NCBI RefSeq assembly: GCF_006715785.1
Contig: NZ_VFNX01000004.1
Coordinates: 62,001 to 126,000, forward strand
Length of the DNA: 64,000 nt
Direction: 5' to 3'
From: Streptomyces puniciscabiei
GTDB lineage: Bacteria; Actinomycetota; Actinomycetes; Streptomycetales; Streptomycetaceae
Shown here: one piece after another, positions 1 to 9,600 of the stretch
Layout of the letters: every line of letters starts with the position of its first letter
Numbering within the stretch: position 1 is the stretch's first letter
The notes under the pieces: model-generated
Databases searched by the model: none
The model's input: only the letters and a program-made list of their open reading frames with translations
What the model was told of the DNA's origin: nothing
Made by a program: the position numbers and the translations under genes

Positions 1-24
1 GCCCGATCACGGGGAGGACCTGAC

Positions 25-768
25 ATGATCCGCGTCGCGGCCGTCGGGGACATCCACATGGGCCCCGAGAGCCAGGGCATGCTGCGCCCCTCGTTCGAAA
101 CCCTGCCCGGGTGCGCCGACGTCCTGCTGCTGGCCGGCGACCTCACCCGGCACGGCACTCCCGAGGAGGCGGCGGTCGTCGCGCGGGAGATCAAGGACCT
201 GGGGGTGCCGGTCGTCGCCGTCCTGGGCAACCACGACCACCACGACGAGCGGCCCGACGACGTCACCGCGATCCTGCGCGACGCCGGCGCCCACGTCCTG
301 GAGGGCCAGGCCGCCGTCGTCAGCGCCGGTGAGGCCCGGATCGGGGTCGCCGGGACCAAGGGCTTCGGCGGCGGATTCGTCGGGCGCTGCGCCGGCGAGT
401 TCGGCGAACCGATCATGAAGGAGTTCGTCCGCTACAGCCGCCGGTGCGCCGACGGCCTGCACGGCGCCCTGAAGGACCTGGCCGACTGGAACTGCGACGT
501 GCGGATCGCCCTCACGCACTTCTCGCCCGTGCCGGACACCCTGGCCGGGGAGCCGCCGGAGATCTACCCGTTCCTCGGCAGCTATCTGCTCGCGGAGGCC
601 ATCGACACCGCCGGAGCCGACCTCGCCGTCCACGGCCACGCCCACGCCGGCACGGAGCACGGCATGACCAGCGGCGGCGTCCGCGTGCGGAACGTGGCCC
701 AGCCGGTCATCGGCCAGGCCTTCCACGTGTACAACCTGCCGGGCCACGAGGAGCACGGACCGAAGTGA
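25..768 (+). CDS. Metallophosphoesterase (calcineurin-like)
   Basis: A 247-residue cytoplasmic protein with the metallophosphoesterase motif series in order: GDIHMG near residue 8, GDLTRHG near 38, GNHDHH near 67, THFSP near 171 and GHAHAG near 205. These are the residues that bind two metals in calcineurin-like phosphatases and phosphodiesterases. It starts at ATG behind GGGGAGG, a good ribosome site. There is no signal peptide or membrane segment. The true substrate (cyclic nucleotide, nucleotide or protein phosphate) cannot be told from the sequence. The gene stands alone, with a small hairpin about 30 bases after the stop. Family assignment is secure; biological role is unknown. Confidence 0.9.
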   Translation: MIRVAAVGDIHMGPESQGMLRPSFETLPGCADVLLLAGDLTRHGTPEEAAVVAREIKDLGVPVVAVLGNHDHHDERPDDVTAILRDAGAHVLEGQAAVVSAGEARIGVAGTKGFGGGFVGRCAGEFGEPIMKEFVRYSRRCADGLHGALKDLADWNCDVRIALTHFSPVPDTLAGEPPEIYPFLGSYLLAEAIDTAGADLAVHGHAHAGTEHGMTSGGVRVRNVAQPVIGQAFHVYNLPGHEEHGPK

Positions 769-795
769 CCCCGCCCGCCGCCCACCCGGCGCGCC

Positions 796-812
796 CCCCG
801 GCAGTACCGGGG
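796..812 (+). terminator. Short GC hairpin after the phosphoesterase gene
   Basis: CCCCGG and CCGGGG form a 6-bp stem around a 5-base loop 28 bases after the stop codon. No T tract follows, as is usual in Streptomyces. It is a weak candidate terminator. Confidence 0.35.
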
Positions 813-836
813 TCAATCCCGGCCCGGCTTCCCGGC

Positions 837-1501
837 CGGTCAGGGGCGATGCCGAGTGCTTCCGTGGCGGTCGCGGGGCGGTGTCCGGCGCGTTTCGGCG
901 GCCTGGGGGCTGTGCTCTGCCTTCTCGGCGGTCGGGTCGGGGGTTTCCACGGCCTCCGGGCGGTCGGGCGGGCGTAACCGGTGCTTCCCGGCTGGTCCGC
1001 GCCGGTACCGACCGAGCCGCTCCCGGCCGGTGCAGGGGCCGATGCCGAGTGCTTCCGGGCCGGTCGCGGGGCGAGTGTCCGGCGCGCTTCGGCGGCCTGG
1101 GGGCTGTGCTCTGCCTTCTCGGCGGTCGGGTCGGGGGTTTCCACGGCCTCCGGGCGGTCGGGCGGGCGTAACCGGTGCTTCCCGGCTGGTCCGCGCTGAT
1201 ACCGACCGAGCCGCTCCCGGCCGGTCAGGGGCGATGCCGAGTGCCTCACCGCTGGGTCAGGGGATGTGCCCAGCGTTTCTCGGGGCTCGAGCGGGTGTGC
1301 CCAGTGCCCCCTGCGGCTCGGGCGGGCGTGCCCGGCCTTTCGCGGTGGGTCGGGGGTGCTGCCGAGCGCGCGGCTTCCGGCGGGTCGGGGGTGCCACCGA
1401 GCGAGCGGCTTCCGGCCCGGTCAGGGGCTGATGCTGATACCGAGTGCCTTGCGGCCGGTCAGGGCCGATGCCGACGCCGATGCCGAGTGTCTTCCGGTCG
1501 G
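837..1501. repeat. Degenerate minisatellite beyond the 3' end of the MFS gene
   Basis: About 660 bases hold no convincing gene. Read on the minus strand, the region is built from roughly 30-base units resembling CTGACCGGCCGGAAGCACTC followed by GGCATCGGCCC, repeated with variation. The last coding bases of the adjacent MFS gene (GTGACCGGCCGCGAGGCGCT, encoding the VTGREAL part of the C-terminus) are clearly the same unit, so the field looks like an expansion seeded by the gene's 3' end. Copies nearest the gene are recognisable, for example around 1414-1450 and 1455-1500; a larger tandem duplication lies further out. Open frames across it are high-GC artefacts. Confidence 0.75.
848..1232. repeat. 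193-bp tandem duplication, two copies
   Basis: The stretch starting GATGCCGAGTGCTTCC at 848 recurs at 1041 and its first bases again at 1233, giving periods of 193 and 192 bases. The two full copies are nearly identical, differing at a few positions such as near 864 versus 1057. The unit contains several copies of the shorter GACCGGCCGGAAGC-type motif, so it is a higher-order repeat inside the minisatellite field. High identity suggests a recent duplication. Confidence 0.9.
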
Positions 1502-2854
1502 TCAGGCGGCCGTGCCCAGCGCCTCGCGGCCGGTCACGTCGCCGTCCTTCGTGGGCACGGTGACCGGCGTCGGTCCGCCGCGCCGCCGGACCAGCAGGCC
1601 CGCGCCGATCGACCCGGCGATGAGGAGGCCGCCGGCGACCAGGGCGCCGCGCGCGCCGGCCCACTCCATGAGGAGACCCAGCAGGGGCGGTCCGCCGAGG
1701 CTCCACACCGTGCCGATGCTGCTCCACACGCCGAGGACCCGGCCGCGCAGATGGGCCGGCGGGTCGGTCTGCAGGACGGCCGTGCCCGCGGTGTCGGAGA
1801 TCGACTCCACCACGGCCATGGGCAGCACCAGCACCATCAGCACGGCCAGCGAGGGCGACAGTCCCGCGACGACCTGCAGGAGGGCGCCCGCCGCCGCGAG
1901 CAGTCCCACGGTCCGTACGGAGGGCTTGCGCAGCCGGGCGCCGAGGATCGCACCGATGATCCCGCCGACCGCCAGCACTGTGGAGACGGTGCCGAACGAC
2001 CCGGCACCGCCCGCGAGCGGCCCGGTGACGAGGACGGCGAGGGTGAGACCGTAGTTCCGGCCGAAGACCGAGCTGATCCCGGTGATCCCGGCGAGGGCCA
2101 TCAGACGGGGCCGGCGCACGAAGAACCGCAGCCCCTCCCGCACGCCCATCTCCGCGGGCGCCGGGACGACACGCGCCTCGGCCGCCGGCTCGGCCCCCGC
2201 CCTGTGCTCGGCCACCGCCCCGTGAACGGGCCGCAGGAAGGGCACGACCGACGCCACGAAAAGGAACGACACTCCGTTGGCGGCGTACGCGGCCCCCGTG
2301 CCGAGGAAGCCGACGGTCACCCCGGCGAGCGCGGTGCCGGCCAGCCGTCCCGCGCTGTGCACGAGGGCACCGACACCGATCGCCGACGGCACATCCTCCC
2401 GGGGCACGAGGTCGTTGCCGAGCAGCGCACACGCCGGCCCGTCGACGGTGGCGATGATGCCGGTGACGGCGGCCAGCACCAGCAGCGCCGTCATGTCGAT
2501 CCGGTCGAGCGCCACCAACAGCGCCGTGGTGAACGCGACGGCGCCGAGCAGCGCCTGGCTCACCGCGACCGTCAGCTTCCGGGGCCAGCGGTCCACGGCG
2601 GCGCCGCCGAGCAGGCTCACGAACAGCGCCGGCGCGGCCTGTACGGAGATCGACAGCCCGGTGGCCGCCGCGGAACCGGTGATCTGCAGCACGAGCAGGT
2701 TCTGCACCGTGAGCTGCATCCAGGTGCCGGCGTTGGAGACGAAGTTCGCGGCCGACCACCAGCGCATGCCGCGGTGTCGCAGGGATCGCCACGGCGACCG
2801 CGAGGCGGGCGCGGAACCGGGCACAGGTGTGATCAGGGAGGGGGCAGCAGACAC
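1502..2854 (-). CDS. MFS transporter, EntS/MFS_3-like exporter
   Basis: An integral membrane protein of about 450 residues with roughly twelve hydrophobic segments. The first part reads RWWSAANFVSNAGTWMQLTV and later DRWPRKLT, the loop 2-3 basic motif typical of the MFS_3 group (enterobactin-exporter-like). It probably exports a small molecule; the substrate is unknown. The start is uncertain: GTG at 2854 precedes the VSAAPS segment, but earlier starts near 2957 and 3040 remain open and none has a strong ribosome site. The last codons (VTGREALGTAA) match the unit of the repeat field immediately downstream. It is transcribed away from any obvious partner gene. Confidence 0.8.
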   Translation of the reverse strand: MSAAPSLITPVPGSAPASRSPWRSLRHRGMRWWSAANFVSNAGTWMQLTVQNLLVLQITGSAAATGLSISVQAAPALFVSLLGGAAVDRWPRKLTVAVSQALLGAVAFTTALLVALDRIDMTALLVLAAVTGIIATVDGPACALLGNDLVPREDVPSAIGVGALVHSAGRLAGTALAGVTVGFLGTGAAYAANGVSFLFVASVVPFLRPVHGAVAEHRAGAEPAAEARVVPAPAEMGVREGLRFFVRRPRLMALAGITGISSVFGRNYGLTLAVLVTGPLAGGAGSFGTVSTVLAVGGIIGAILGARLRKPSVRTVGLLAAAGALLQVVAGLSPSLAVLMVLVLPMAVVESISDTAGTAVLQTDPPAHLRGRVLGVWSSIGTVWSLGGPPLLGLLMEWAGARGALVAGGLLIAGSIGAGLLVRRRGGPTPVTVPTKDGDVTGREALGTAA

Positions 2855-3251
2855 AGGGGGGTACTCGACAACCAGGTGGTCGGGGAGAGGGACCGGCGGA
2901 ACCCGTCGGACCGGCTGCGCTGCACGGCCGGGCCGCCCGGTCAGGGCGCCGTCCATCGTGGCAGACGGGAGGGCGCAGTGGTCGCGACGGCACCTGCCGA
3001 CCGCGGGCGAAAGGGCCAAAGGCCCATGGGCGTACGCCACTTGAGCCGCGCGTGTGCTTCCTCACAGCCCTCCTCACGCCCTGCCGAGGCAGGCCCTCAT
3101 GCGTGACGAGCGCCACGGGCGCGCACCCGCTCCGGACTCCCGGTCACCCTCCGGAGCGTTCGGTGACGGCACTGGACCTCGACACCGCGAAGCCCGGGAC
3201 ACGCATCGTTGAGGGGCGCTGACGGTGCGCAGGTGCGCGCGACGCGCACTC

Positions 3252-3865
3252 TCAGTACACGCGCGTCAGCAGATCCAGCACCTCCGCCGGGCCCGCCGCG
3301 ATGGCCGGCAGCAGGGCGCGGTCGGCGCCCGGCTCGCGCAGGGGCCGCTTGATGTCCAGCGCCCCGGACAGCTCCCGTACCGCCGCGACGGCCGTCCGCG
3401 CCCAGTCGCCGTCGGCGGGCGCCGGGACACGCGTCGCCCGTGCGGCCCGCTCGTACGCCTCCCGTGCCGCCGGCGCGCTGAACTCCATGACCTCCTCCAG
3501 GACGGCGGCGAGGGCGACGCCGTGCGTGGTGCCGGTACGGGCGGTGCGAGTGTGGCCGATGCCCTGGACCAGGCCGAGCCCGGACAGGGTCAGCGCCTGG
3601 CCGGCCAGGCGCGCGCCCAGCATCAGCTCGGCGCGTGCGTCGAGGTCCGAGCCGTTCCGGTGGGCGGCCGGCGGCGCATGGCCGACCATGCCCACCGCCC
3701 GGGGGCGTACGCCCCGGAGAAGGCGTTCGCGCCGCGCGAGGCCGGCGACTCGATGCCGTGGACGAGCGCGTCGATGCTGGTCGCAGCCGTCGCAGCCGTC
3801 GCAGCCGTCGCAGCCGTCGCAGCCGTCGCAGCCGTCGCAGCCGGCGGCAGGCCGAGCGTCAGCTG
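3252..3865 (-). pseudogene. Remnant of iron-containing alcohol dehydrogenase (C-terminal part)
   Basis: Minus-strand fragments in more than one frame match iron-containing alcohol dehydrogenases. In one frame are QLTLGLPPA and SIDALVHGIESPASRGANAF; in another are GSDLDARAELMLGARLAGQA, GLGLVQGIGHT and GVALAAVLEEVMEF, running to a stop at 3252. The H of IDALVH and the GHT region belong to the metal-binding half of this family. The nucleotide-binding N-terminal domain is absent, frame changes occur near 3700, and a 9-bp repeat has expanded inside the domain (3781-3843). It cannot encode a working enzyme. It follows directly on an aldehyde dehydrogenase remnant, so an aldehyde/alcohol dehydrogenase gene pair probably collapsed by deletion here. 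Confidence 0.75.
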
Positions 3866-4033
3866 ACAGCCCCGCCTCCGCGGCGAGCGAGGTCTGCTCG
3901 GCGGGCTTCAGCACACACTGTTGCCGGTGGCGAGCGCCGGGCCCAGCTTCCAACCGGCTATCAGCGGCGCGTAGTTCCACCGCACGACCGCGCCGATCAC
4001 GGCATCGAGTCGCCGGCCTGGCGCGGCACGAAC
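3725..4033. repeat. Inverted repeat, 36-bp arms (3725-3760 and 3998-4033)
   Basis: The sequence from 3998 to 4033 (CACGGCATCGAGTCGCCGGC and on) is the reverse complement of 3725-3760 with 34 of 36 bases matching. The 3725-3760 arm is the alcohol dehydrogenase HGIESPASRGAN segment read on the minus strand. The other arm sits in the aldehyde dehydrogenase remnant, where the family would carry unrelated sequence. A short piece has therefore been copied in inverted orientation about 240 bases away. Confidence 0.85.
3781..3843. repeat. 9-bp tandem repeat, seven copies
   Basis: TCGCAGCCG is repeated exactly seven times. On the minus strand, in the alcohol dehydrogenase frame, it encodes Ala-Ala-Thr repeats just before SIDALVHG, where the family has a single AT segment. 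It therefore looks like slippage expansion in a gene no longer under selection. Confidence 0.95.
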
Positions 4034-4092
4034 GACGCCGTGAAGGGGTGCCGGGCGGTGTCGACATGCGGCTGCCGCGGAACCGCCTGAAG
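3866..4092 (-). pseudogene. Remnant of aldehyde dehydrogenase (internal fragment)
   Basis: On the minus strand, one frame reads [20 protein letters not shown], then ALATGN; after a frame change comes [14 protein letters not shown]. This is the conserved NAD-binding core of aldehyde dehydrogenases (usual form [26 protein letters not shown]). Only about 70 residues remain; the catalytic Cys and Glu regions are missing. The fragment is interrupted upstream by an inverted copy of alcohol dehydrogenase sequence and abuts the alcohol dehydrogenase remnant. It is clearly not functional. Confidence 0.7.
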
Positions 4093-4095
4093 CCG

Positions 4096-5085
<990 letters not shown>

Positions 5086-5178
5086 GTGATGTCCCAGCCT
5101 TTCCTGCACACTCGGTGGTCGCTCCGTACGCCACGCAGCCGGAGCCCGTGCGGAGCCCTCGCGTGCCGTACGTCTGCG

Positions 5179-5209
5179 ACGCTACGAGTTCGAGCGCTCT
5201 CCAAGTCAA
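5179..5209 (-). promoter_or_regulatory. MerR-type promoter of the aldo/keto reductase gene
   Basis: On the minus strand TTGACT (5209-5204) and TAGCGT (5184-5179) are separated by exactly 19 bases. The spacer carries the imperfect dyad TTGGAGAGCGCTCGAA. Over-long 19-bp spacers with a central dyad are the hallmark of promoters activated by MerR-family regulators. The predicted transcript start is about 87 bases before the ATG at 5085. The regulator gene is not in this window. Confidence 0.7.
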
Positions 5210-5541
5210 GCAACGCACCGGGCCCGGCCGGGAATCCAGCCCACCGAGCCGTTCAAGGGGCCTGCACGGGAGGACGGATCCGAGGGGGTGCGGGTTGCCT
5301 CTCGGGCCCGGATTCCGCCGCTGGGGGCCTGTGGGTCTTCCCACACCCCCCCGCATCCGTAAAGGATCTTGACGACTGCCTCCCGGCTCGCTGAACTGTC
5401 ACCGATCGGGTCTCACCACCACAGAGACCCACACCGGGGGAGGGACCGGGCGCATGGCGGAACGATAGCGGCGCACTGAAACGGGTGGACGGCGGAGAAA
5501 CGCCCCGAAACGGGAACACCGGGCTCGGGGTGAAGGGGGCG
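5210..5541. other. Intergenic region between divergent genes
   Basis: About 330 bases between the aldo/keto reductase promoter and the leader ORF of the rhomboid-like gene. No coding frame looks real. A weak plus-strand promoter candidate is TTGACG at 5369-5374 with TGAACT 17 bases later. Nothing else is evident. Confidence 0.4.
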
Positions 5542-5589
5542 ATGGACATGACGGGGGAGCCGAAGGCGATGGGCTGCCGTGCCTCATGA
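5542..5589 (+). CDS. 15-residue leader ORF coupled to the rhomboid-like gene
   Basis: ATG at 5542 (or a second ATG at 5548) opens the peptide MDMTGEPKAMGCRAS. Its TGA stop at 5587-5589 overlaps the next gene's ATG at 5586 in an ATGA arrangement. A purine-rich GAAGGGGG lies just upstream, whereas the rhomboid-like gene has only a weak site of its own. Translation of the small ORF could therefore feed ribosomes to the larger gene. It could also be chance, or the main gene's ribosome site simply being poor. Confidence 0.4.
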   Translation: MDMTGEPKAMGCRAS

Positions 5590-6473
5590 CGACTGAAGCG
5601 CGCATCGAGTGGTGCCGCGCACTGCTCGCACGGCTGGCCCGGTTCACCGGGCGCACCCTGCGGGGCGAGTGGCACGCCATCGTCGTCGAACCGGTACGGC
5701 GGCTCATCCGGCGCGGACTGTCCGGGCTGCTGCTGGCCTTCGTCGCCTCTTTCGGCGTCGTCTTCTTCCACGACATCGCCCAGTACCCGCTCGGCGCGCT
5801 GTGGGTGACGCGGCTCGGCGGCGTCCGGGCCGACCTGCCGCTGTGGCTGTCGTTACTGCGCACGCCCGTGTCGCTGTACGTCCCGGCGCTCGATCTGCCG
5901 GTGTGGGCGGGCATCACCCAGCTGTTCCTCGCCTTCGCCTGGGCCGAACTGGCCCTGGGCCGGGCCCGGACACTGGCGATCGCCTACGCCACCACTGTGG
6001 CCGGCACGCTCACCGCCCGCGTGATGATCGCGCTGGGCCCCGGCTGGTGGGGCTTGGGGGCGCCGCACGCGTACGCGCACGTGCTCGACACCGGACCGTC
6101 CGCTGCCGTCGTCGGCCTGTTCACCTACCTCTCGGTGGTCAAACGCGCGCCCGTGGTGTTCACGCTGACCGGCGGCTCGATGGTGTGGGAGTCCATCGCC
6201 GTCCCCAACCTGGCCGGCCGCGAGCACCTGATCGCGGTGGCCTCGGCGATCGTCCTCGGCCTGCTGCACGGCCGCCGCGCACGACTGCGGGCCCGGATGT
6301 GGGCCCTGCTGTCCGTCCGGGACCGCGGGCCCGCACCCACGGAACCACCCGTGATCCCCGCGCCCTCGCCCTCGCCCTCCCGGAGCGCGACCGCGCCCGC
6401 GCCCGCGTCGGCGAGCGCGGAGCGGTCGCGGGAGCGGTCCCAGGAGACGGCGATGAGCTCGCTGGAGTGCTGA
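5586..6473 (+). CDS. Rhomboid-like integral membrane protein
   Basis: A 295-residue protein with about six hydrophobic segments between residues 45 and 235, and a Pro/Ala/Ser-rich hydrophilic tail of roughly 50 residues. DTGPSAAVVG near residue 160 and LGLLHGRR near 230 are placed like the Ser and His of rhomboid proteases, but the canonical GxSG is altered to GPSA, so proteolysis is doubtful. Codon 90 is TTA (5853-5855), the rare leucine codon read by bldA tRNA in Streptomyces, which suggests production linked to development. The start overlaps the stop of a 15-codon leader ORF. Function is otherwise unknown. Confidence 0.75.
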   Translation: MTTEARIEWCRALLARLARFTGRTLRGEWHAIVVEPVRRLIRRGLSGLLLAFVASFGVVFFHDIAQYPLGALWVTRLGGVRADLPLWLSLLRTPVSLYVPALDLPVWAGITQLFLAFAWAELALGRARTLAIAYATTVAGTLTARVMIALGPGWWGLGAPHAYAHVLDTGPSAAVVGLFTYLSVVKRAPVVFTLTGGSMVWESIAVPNLAGREHLIAVASAIVLGLLHGRRARLRARMWALLSVRDRGPAPTEPPVIPAPSPSPSRSATAPAPASASAERSRERSQETAMSSLEC

Positions 6474-6631
6474 GCCCGCCGCGCGTGCCTGTGGCGTGGC
6501 CCACCCGGCCGGTGTGATGGTTGTCGCACGTCGACACGCGCGAGCACCCCCTAAGGTGGCCGCGATGTACGGCAGGGCGGGGCTGACACCATGGTGTTCG
6601 TCGCCGGCAGGGCAGCTGAAGGGAATCCAGG

Positions 6632-9600
6632 ATGTTCCGCAAGGTGCTGGTCGCCAACCGTGGAGAGATCGCGATCCGCGCGTTCCGGGCGGGCTACGAA
6701 CTCGGCGCGCGCACCGTCGCCGTGTTCCCGCACGAGGACCGCAACTCACTGCACCGGCTGAAGGCCGACGAGGCGTACGAGATCGGGGAGCCGGGGCATC
6801 CGGTGCGGGCCTATCTCTCCGTCGAGGAGATCGTGGGGGCCGCCCGCCGGGCCGGTGCCGACGCCGTCTACCCCGGTTACGGCTTTCTGTCCGAGAACCC
6901 GGAGCTGGCGCGTGCCTGCGAGGAGGCGGGCATCACGTTCGTCGGTCCGAGCGCCGCCACCCTGGAGCTGACCGGCAACAAGGCCCGCGCGGTCGCGGCC
7001 GCCCGGGCGGCCGGAGTGCCCGTGCTCGGCTCGTCCCAGCCGTCCACCGACGTGGACGAACTGGTGCGCGCGGCCGAGGAGATCGGCTTCCCCGTCTTCG
7101 TCAAGGCCGTCGCGGGCGGCGGCGGGCGCGGCATGCGCCGGGTGGAGGACCCCGCCCTGCTGCGCGAGTCCATCGAGGCGGCCTCCCGCGAGGCCGACGC
7201 CGCGTTCGGCGACCCGACCGTCTTCCTGGAGAAGGCCGTCGTCGACCCGCGCCACATCGAGGTGCAGATCCTCGCCGACGGCGAGGGCAACGTCATCCAC
7301 CTCTACGAGCGCGACTGCTCCCTCCAGCGCCGCCACCAGAAGGTCATCGAGCTCGCCCCCGCCCCCAATCTCGACCCGGGGGTGCGGGCGCGGATCTGCG
7401 ACGACGCGGTGCGCTTCGCCCGCGAGATCGGCTACCGCAACGCGGGCACCGTCGAGTTCCTGCTCGACCCCGCGGGCAACCACGTCTTCATCGAGATGAA
7501 CCCGCGCATCCAGGTCGAGCACACCGTGACCGAGGAGGTCACCGACGTCGACCTGGTCCAGGCCCAGCTGCGGATCGCCTCCGGCGAGACCCTCGCCGAC
7601 CTCGGCCTCGCCCAGGACACCATCACCCTGCGCGGTGCCGCCCTGCAGTGCCGTATCACCACCGAGGACCCCGCCAACGGCTTCCGCCCCGACACCGGCC
7701 GGATCAGCGCCTACCGCTCCCCGGGCGGCTCGGGTATCCGCCTGGACGGCGGAACGACCCACGCCGGTACGGAGATCAGCGCGCACTTCGACTCGATGCT
7801 GGTCAAACTCACCTGCCGGGGCCGGGACTTCAAGGCGGCCGTCGGCCGGGCCCGGCGTGCCGTCGCCGAGTTCCGCATCCGCGGTGTGGCCACCAACATC
7901 CCGTTCCTGCAGGCGGTGTTGGACGATCCCGACTTCCAGGCGGGGCGCGTCACCACCTCCTTCATCGAGCAGCGCCCGTACCTGCTGACCGCGCGCTCCT
8001 CCGCCGACCGCGGCACCAAGCTGCTCACCTACCTCGCCGACGTCACGGTCAACAAGCCGCACGGCGAACGCCCCGACCTGCTCGACCCCGTCACCAAGCT
8101 GCCGCCGCTGCCCACCGGCGAGCCGCCCGCCGGCTCCCGCCAGCTGCTGGTCGACCTCGGCCCCGAGGGCTTCGCCCGCCGGCTGCGCGAGTCGCCGACC
8201 ATCGGCGTCACCGACACCACCTTCCGCGACGCGCACCAGTCCCTGCTCGCCACCCGGGTGCGCACCAAGGACCTCCTCGCCGTCGCCCCGGTCGTCGCCC
8301 GCACCCTGCCGCAGCTGCTGTCCCTGGAGTGCTGGGGCGGCGCCACCTACGACGTCGCGCTCCGCTTCCTGGCCGAGGACCCCTGGGAGCGGCTGGCCGC
8401 CCTGCGCGAGGCGGTGCCCAACATCTGCCTGCAGATGCTGCTGCGCGGCCGCAACACCGTCGGCTACACGCCGTACCCGACCGAGGTGACCGACGCCTTC
8501 GTACAGGAGGCGGCCGCCACCGGCATCGACATCTTCCGCATCTTCGACGCCCTGAACGACGTCGGCCAGATGCGCCCCGCCATCGACGCGGTACGGGAGA
8601 CCGGCACCGCGATCGCCGAGGTCGCCCTCTGCTACACCGCCGACCTCAACGACCCGGCCGAGCGGCTCTACACCCTCGACTACTACCTGCGCCTGGCCGA
8701 GCAGATCGTCGAGGCCGGCGCGCACGTCCTCGCGATCAAGGACATGGCCGGACTGCTGCGCGCCCCGGCCGCCGCCAAGCTGGTCTCCGCGCTGCGCCGC
8801 GAGTTCGACCTGCCCGTGCATCTGCACACGCACGACACGGCCGGCGGCCAGCTCGCCACCTACCTCGCCGCGATCCAGGCGGGCGCGGACGCGGTGGACG
8901 GCGCGGTGGCCTCGATGGCCGGTACGACGTCCCAGCCGTCCCTGTCGGCGCTGGTCGCCGCCACCGACCACTCCGACCGTCCCACCGGCCTGGACCTCGG
9001 GGCCGTCGGTGACCTGGAGCCGTACTGGGAGGGCGTGCGGAAGATCTACGCCCCGTTCGAGGCGGGCCTCGCCTCGCCGACCGGCCGCGTCTACCACCAC
9101 GAGATCCCCGGCGGCCAGCTGTCCAACCTGCGCACCCAGGCCGTCGCCCTCGGCCTCGGCGACCGCTTCGAGGACATCGAGGCCATGTACGCCGCCGCCG
9201 ACCGCATCCTCGGCCGCCTGGTCAAGGTCACCCCGTCCTCCAAGGTGGTCGGCGACCTCGCCCTGCACCTGGTCGGCGCCGGGGTCTCCCCGAAGGACTT
9301 CGAGGAGACGCCCGACCGGTTCGACATCCCGGACTCGGTGATCGGCTTCCTGCGCGGCGAGCTGGGCACCCCGCCCGGCGGCTGGCCCGAGCCGTTCCGC
9401 ACCAAGGCGCTGCAGGGCCGGGCCGCTGCCAAGCCCGCGCCCGAGCTGTCGGCCGAGGACCGCGAGGGGCTGGCCAAGGACCGCCGGGCCACCCTCAACC
9501 GGCTGCTGTTCCCCGGCCCGACGCGGGAGTTCGACACCCACCGGCAGGCCTTCGGCGACACCAGTGTGCTGGACAGCAAGGCGTTCTTCTACGGACTGCG

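Noticed and set aside
1175..3106. Long plus-strand frame over the repeat field and the MFS gene
   Set aside because: Antisense to a membrane transporter; the Arg/Gly-rich translation shows no fold.
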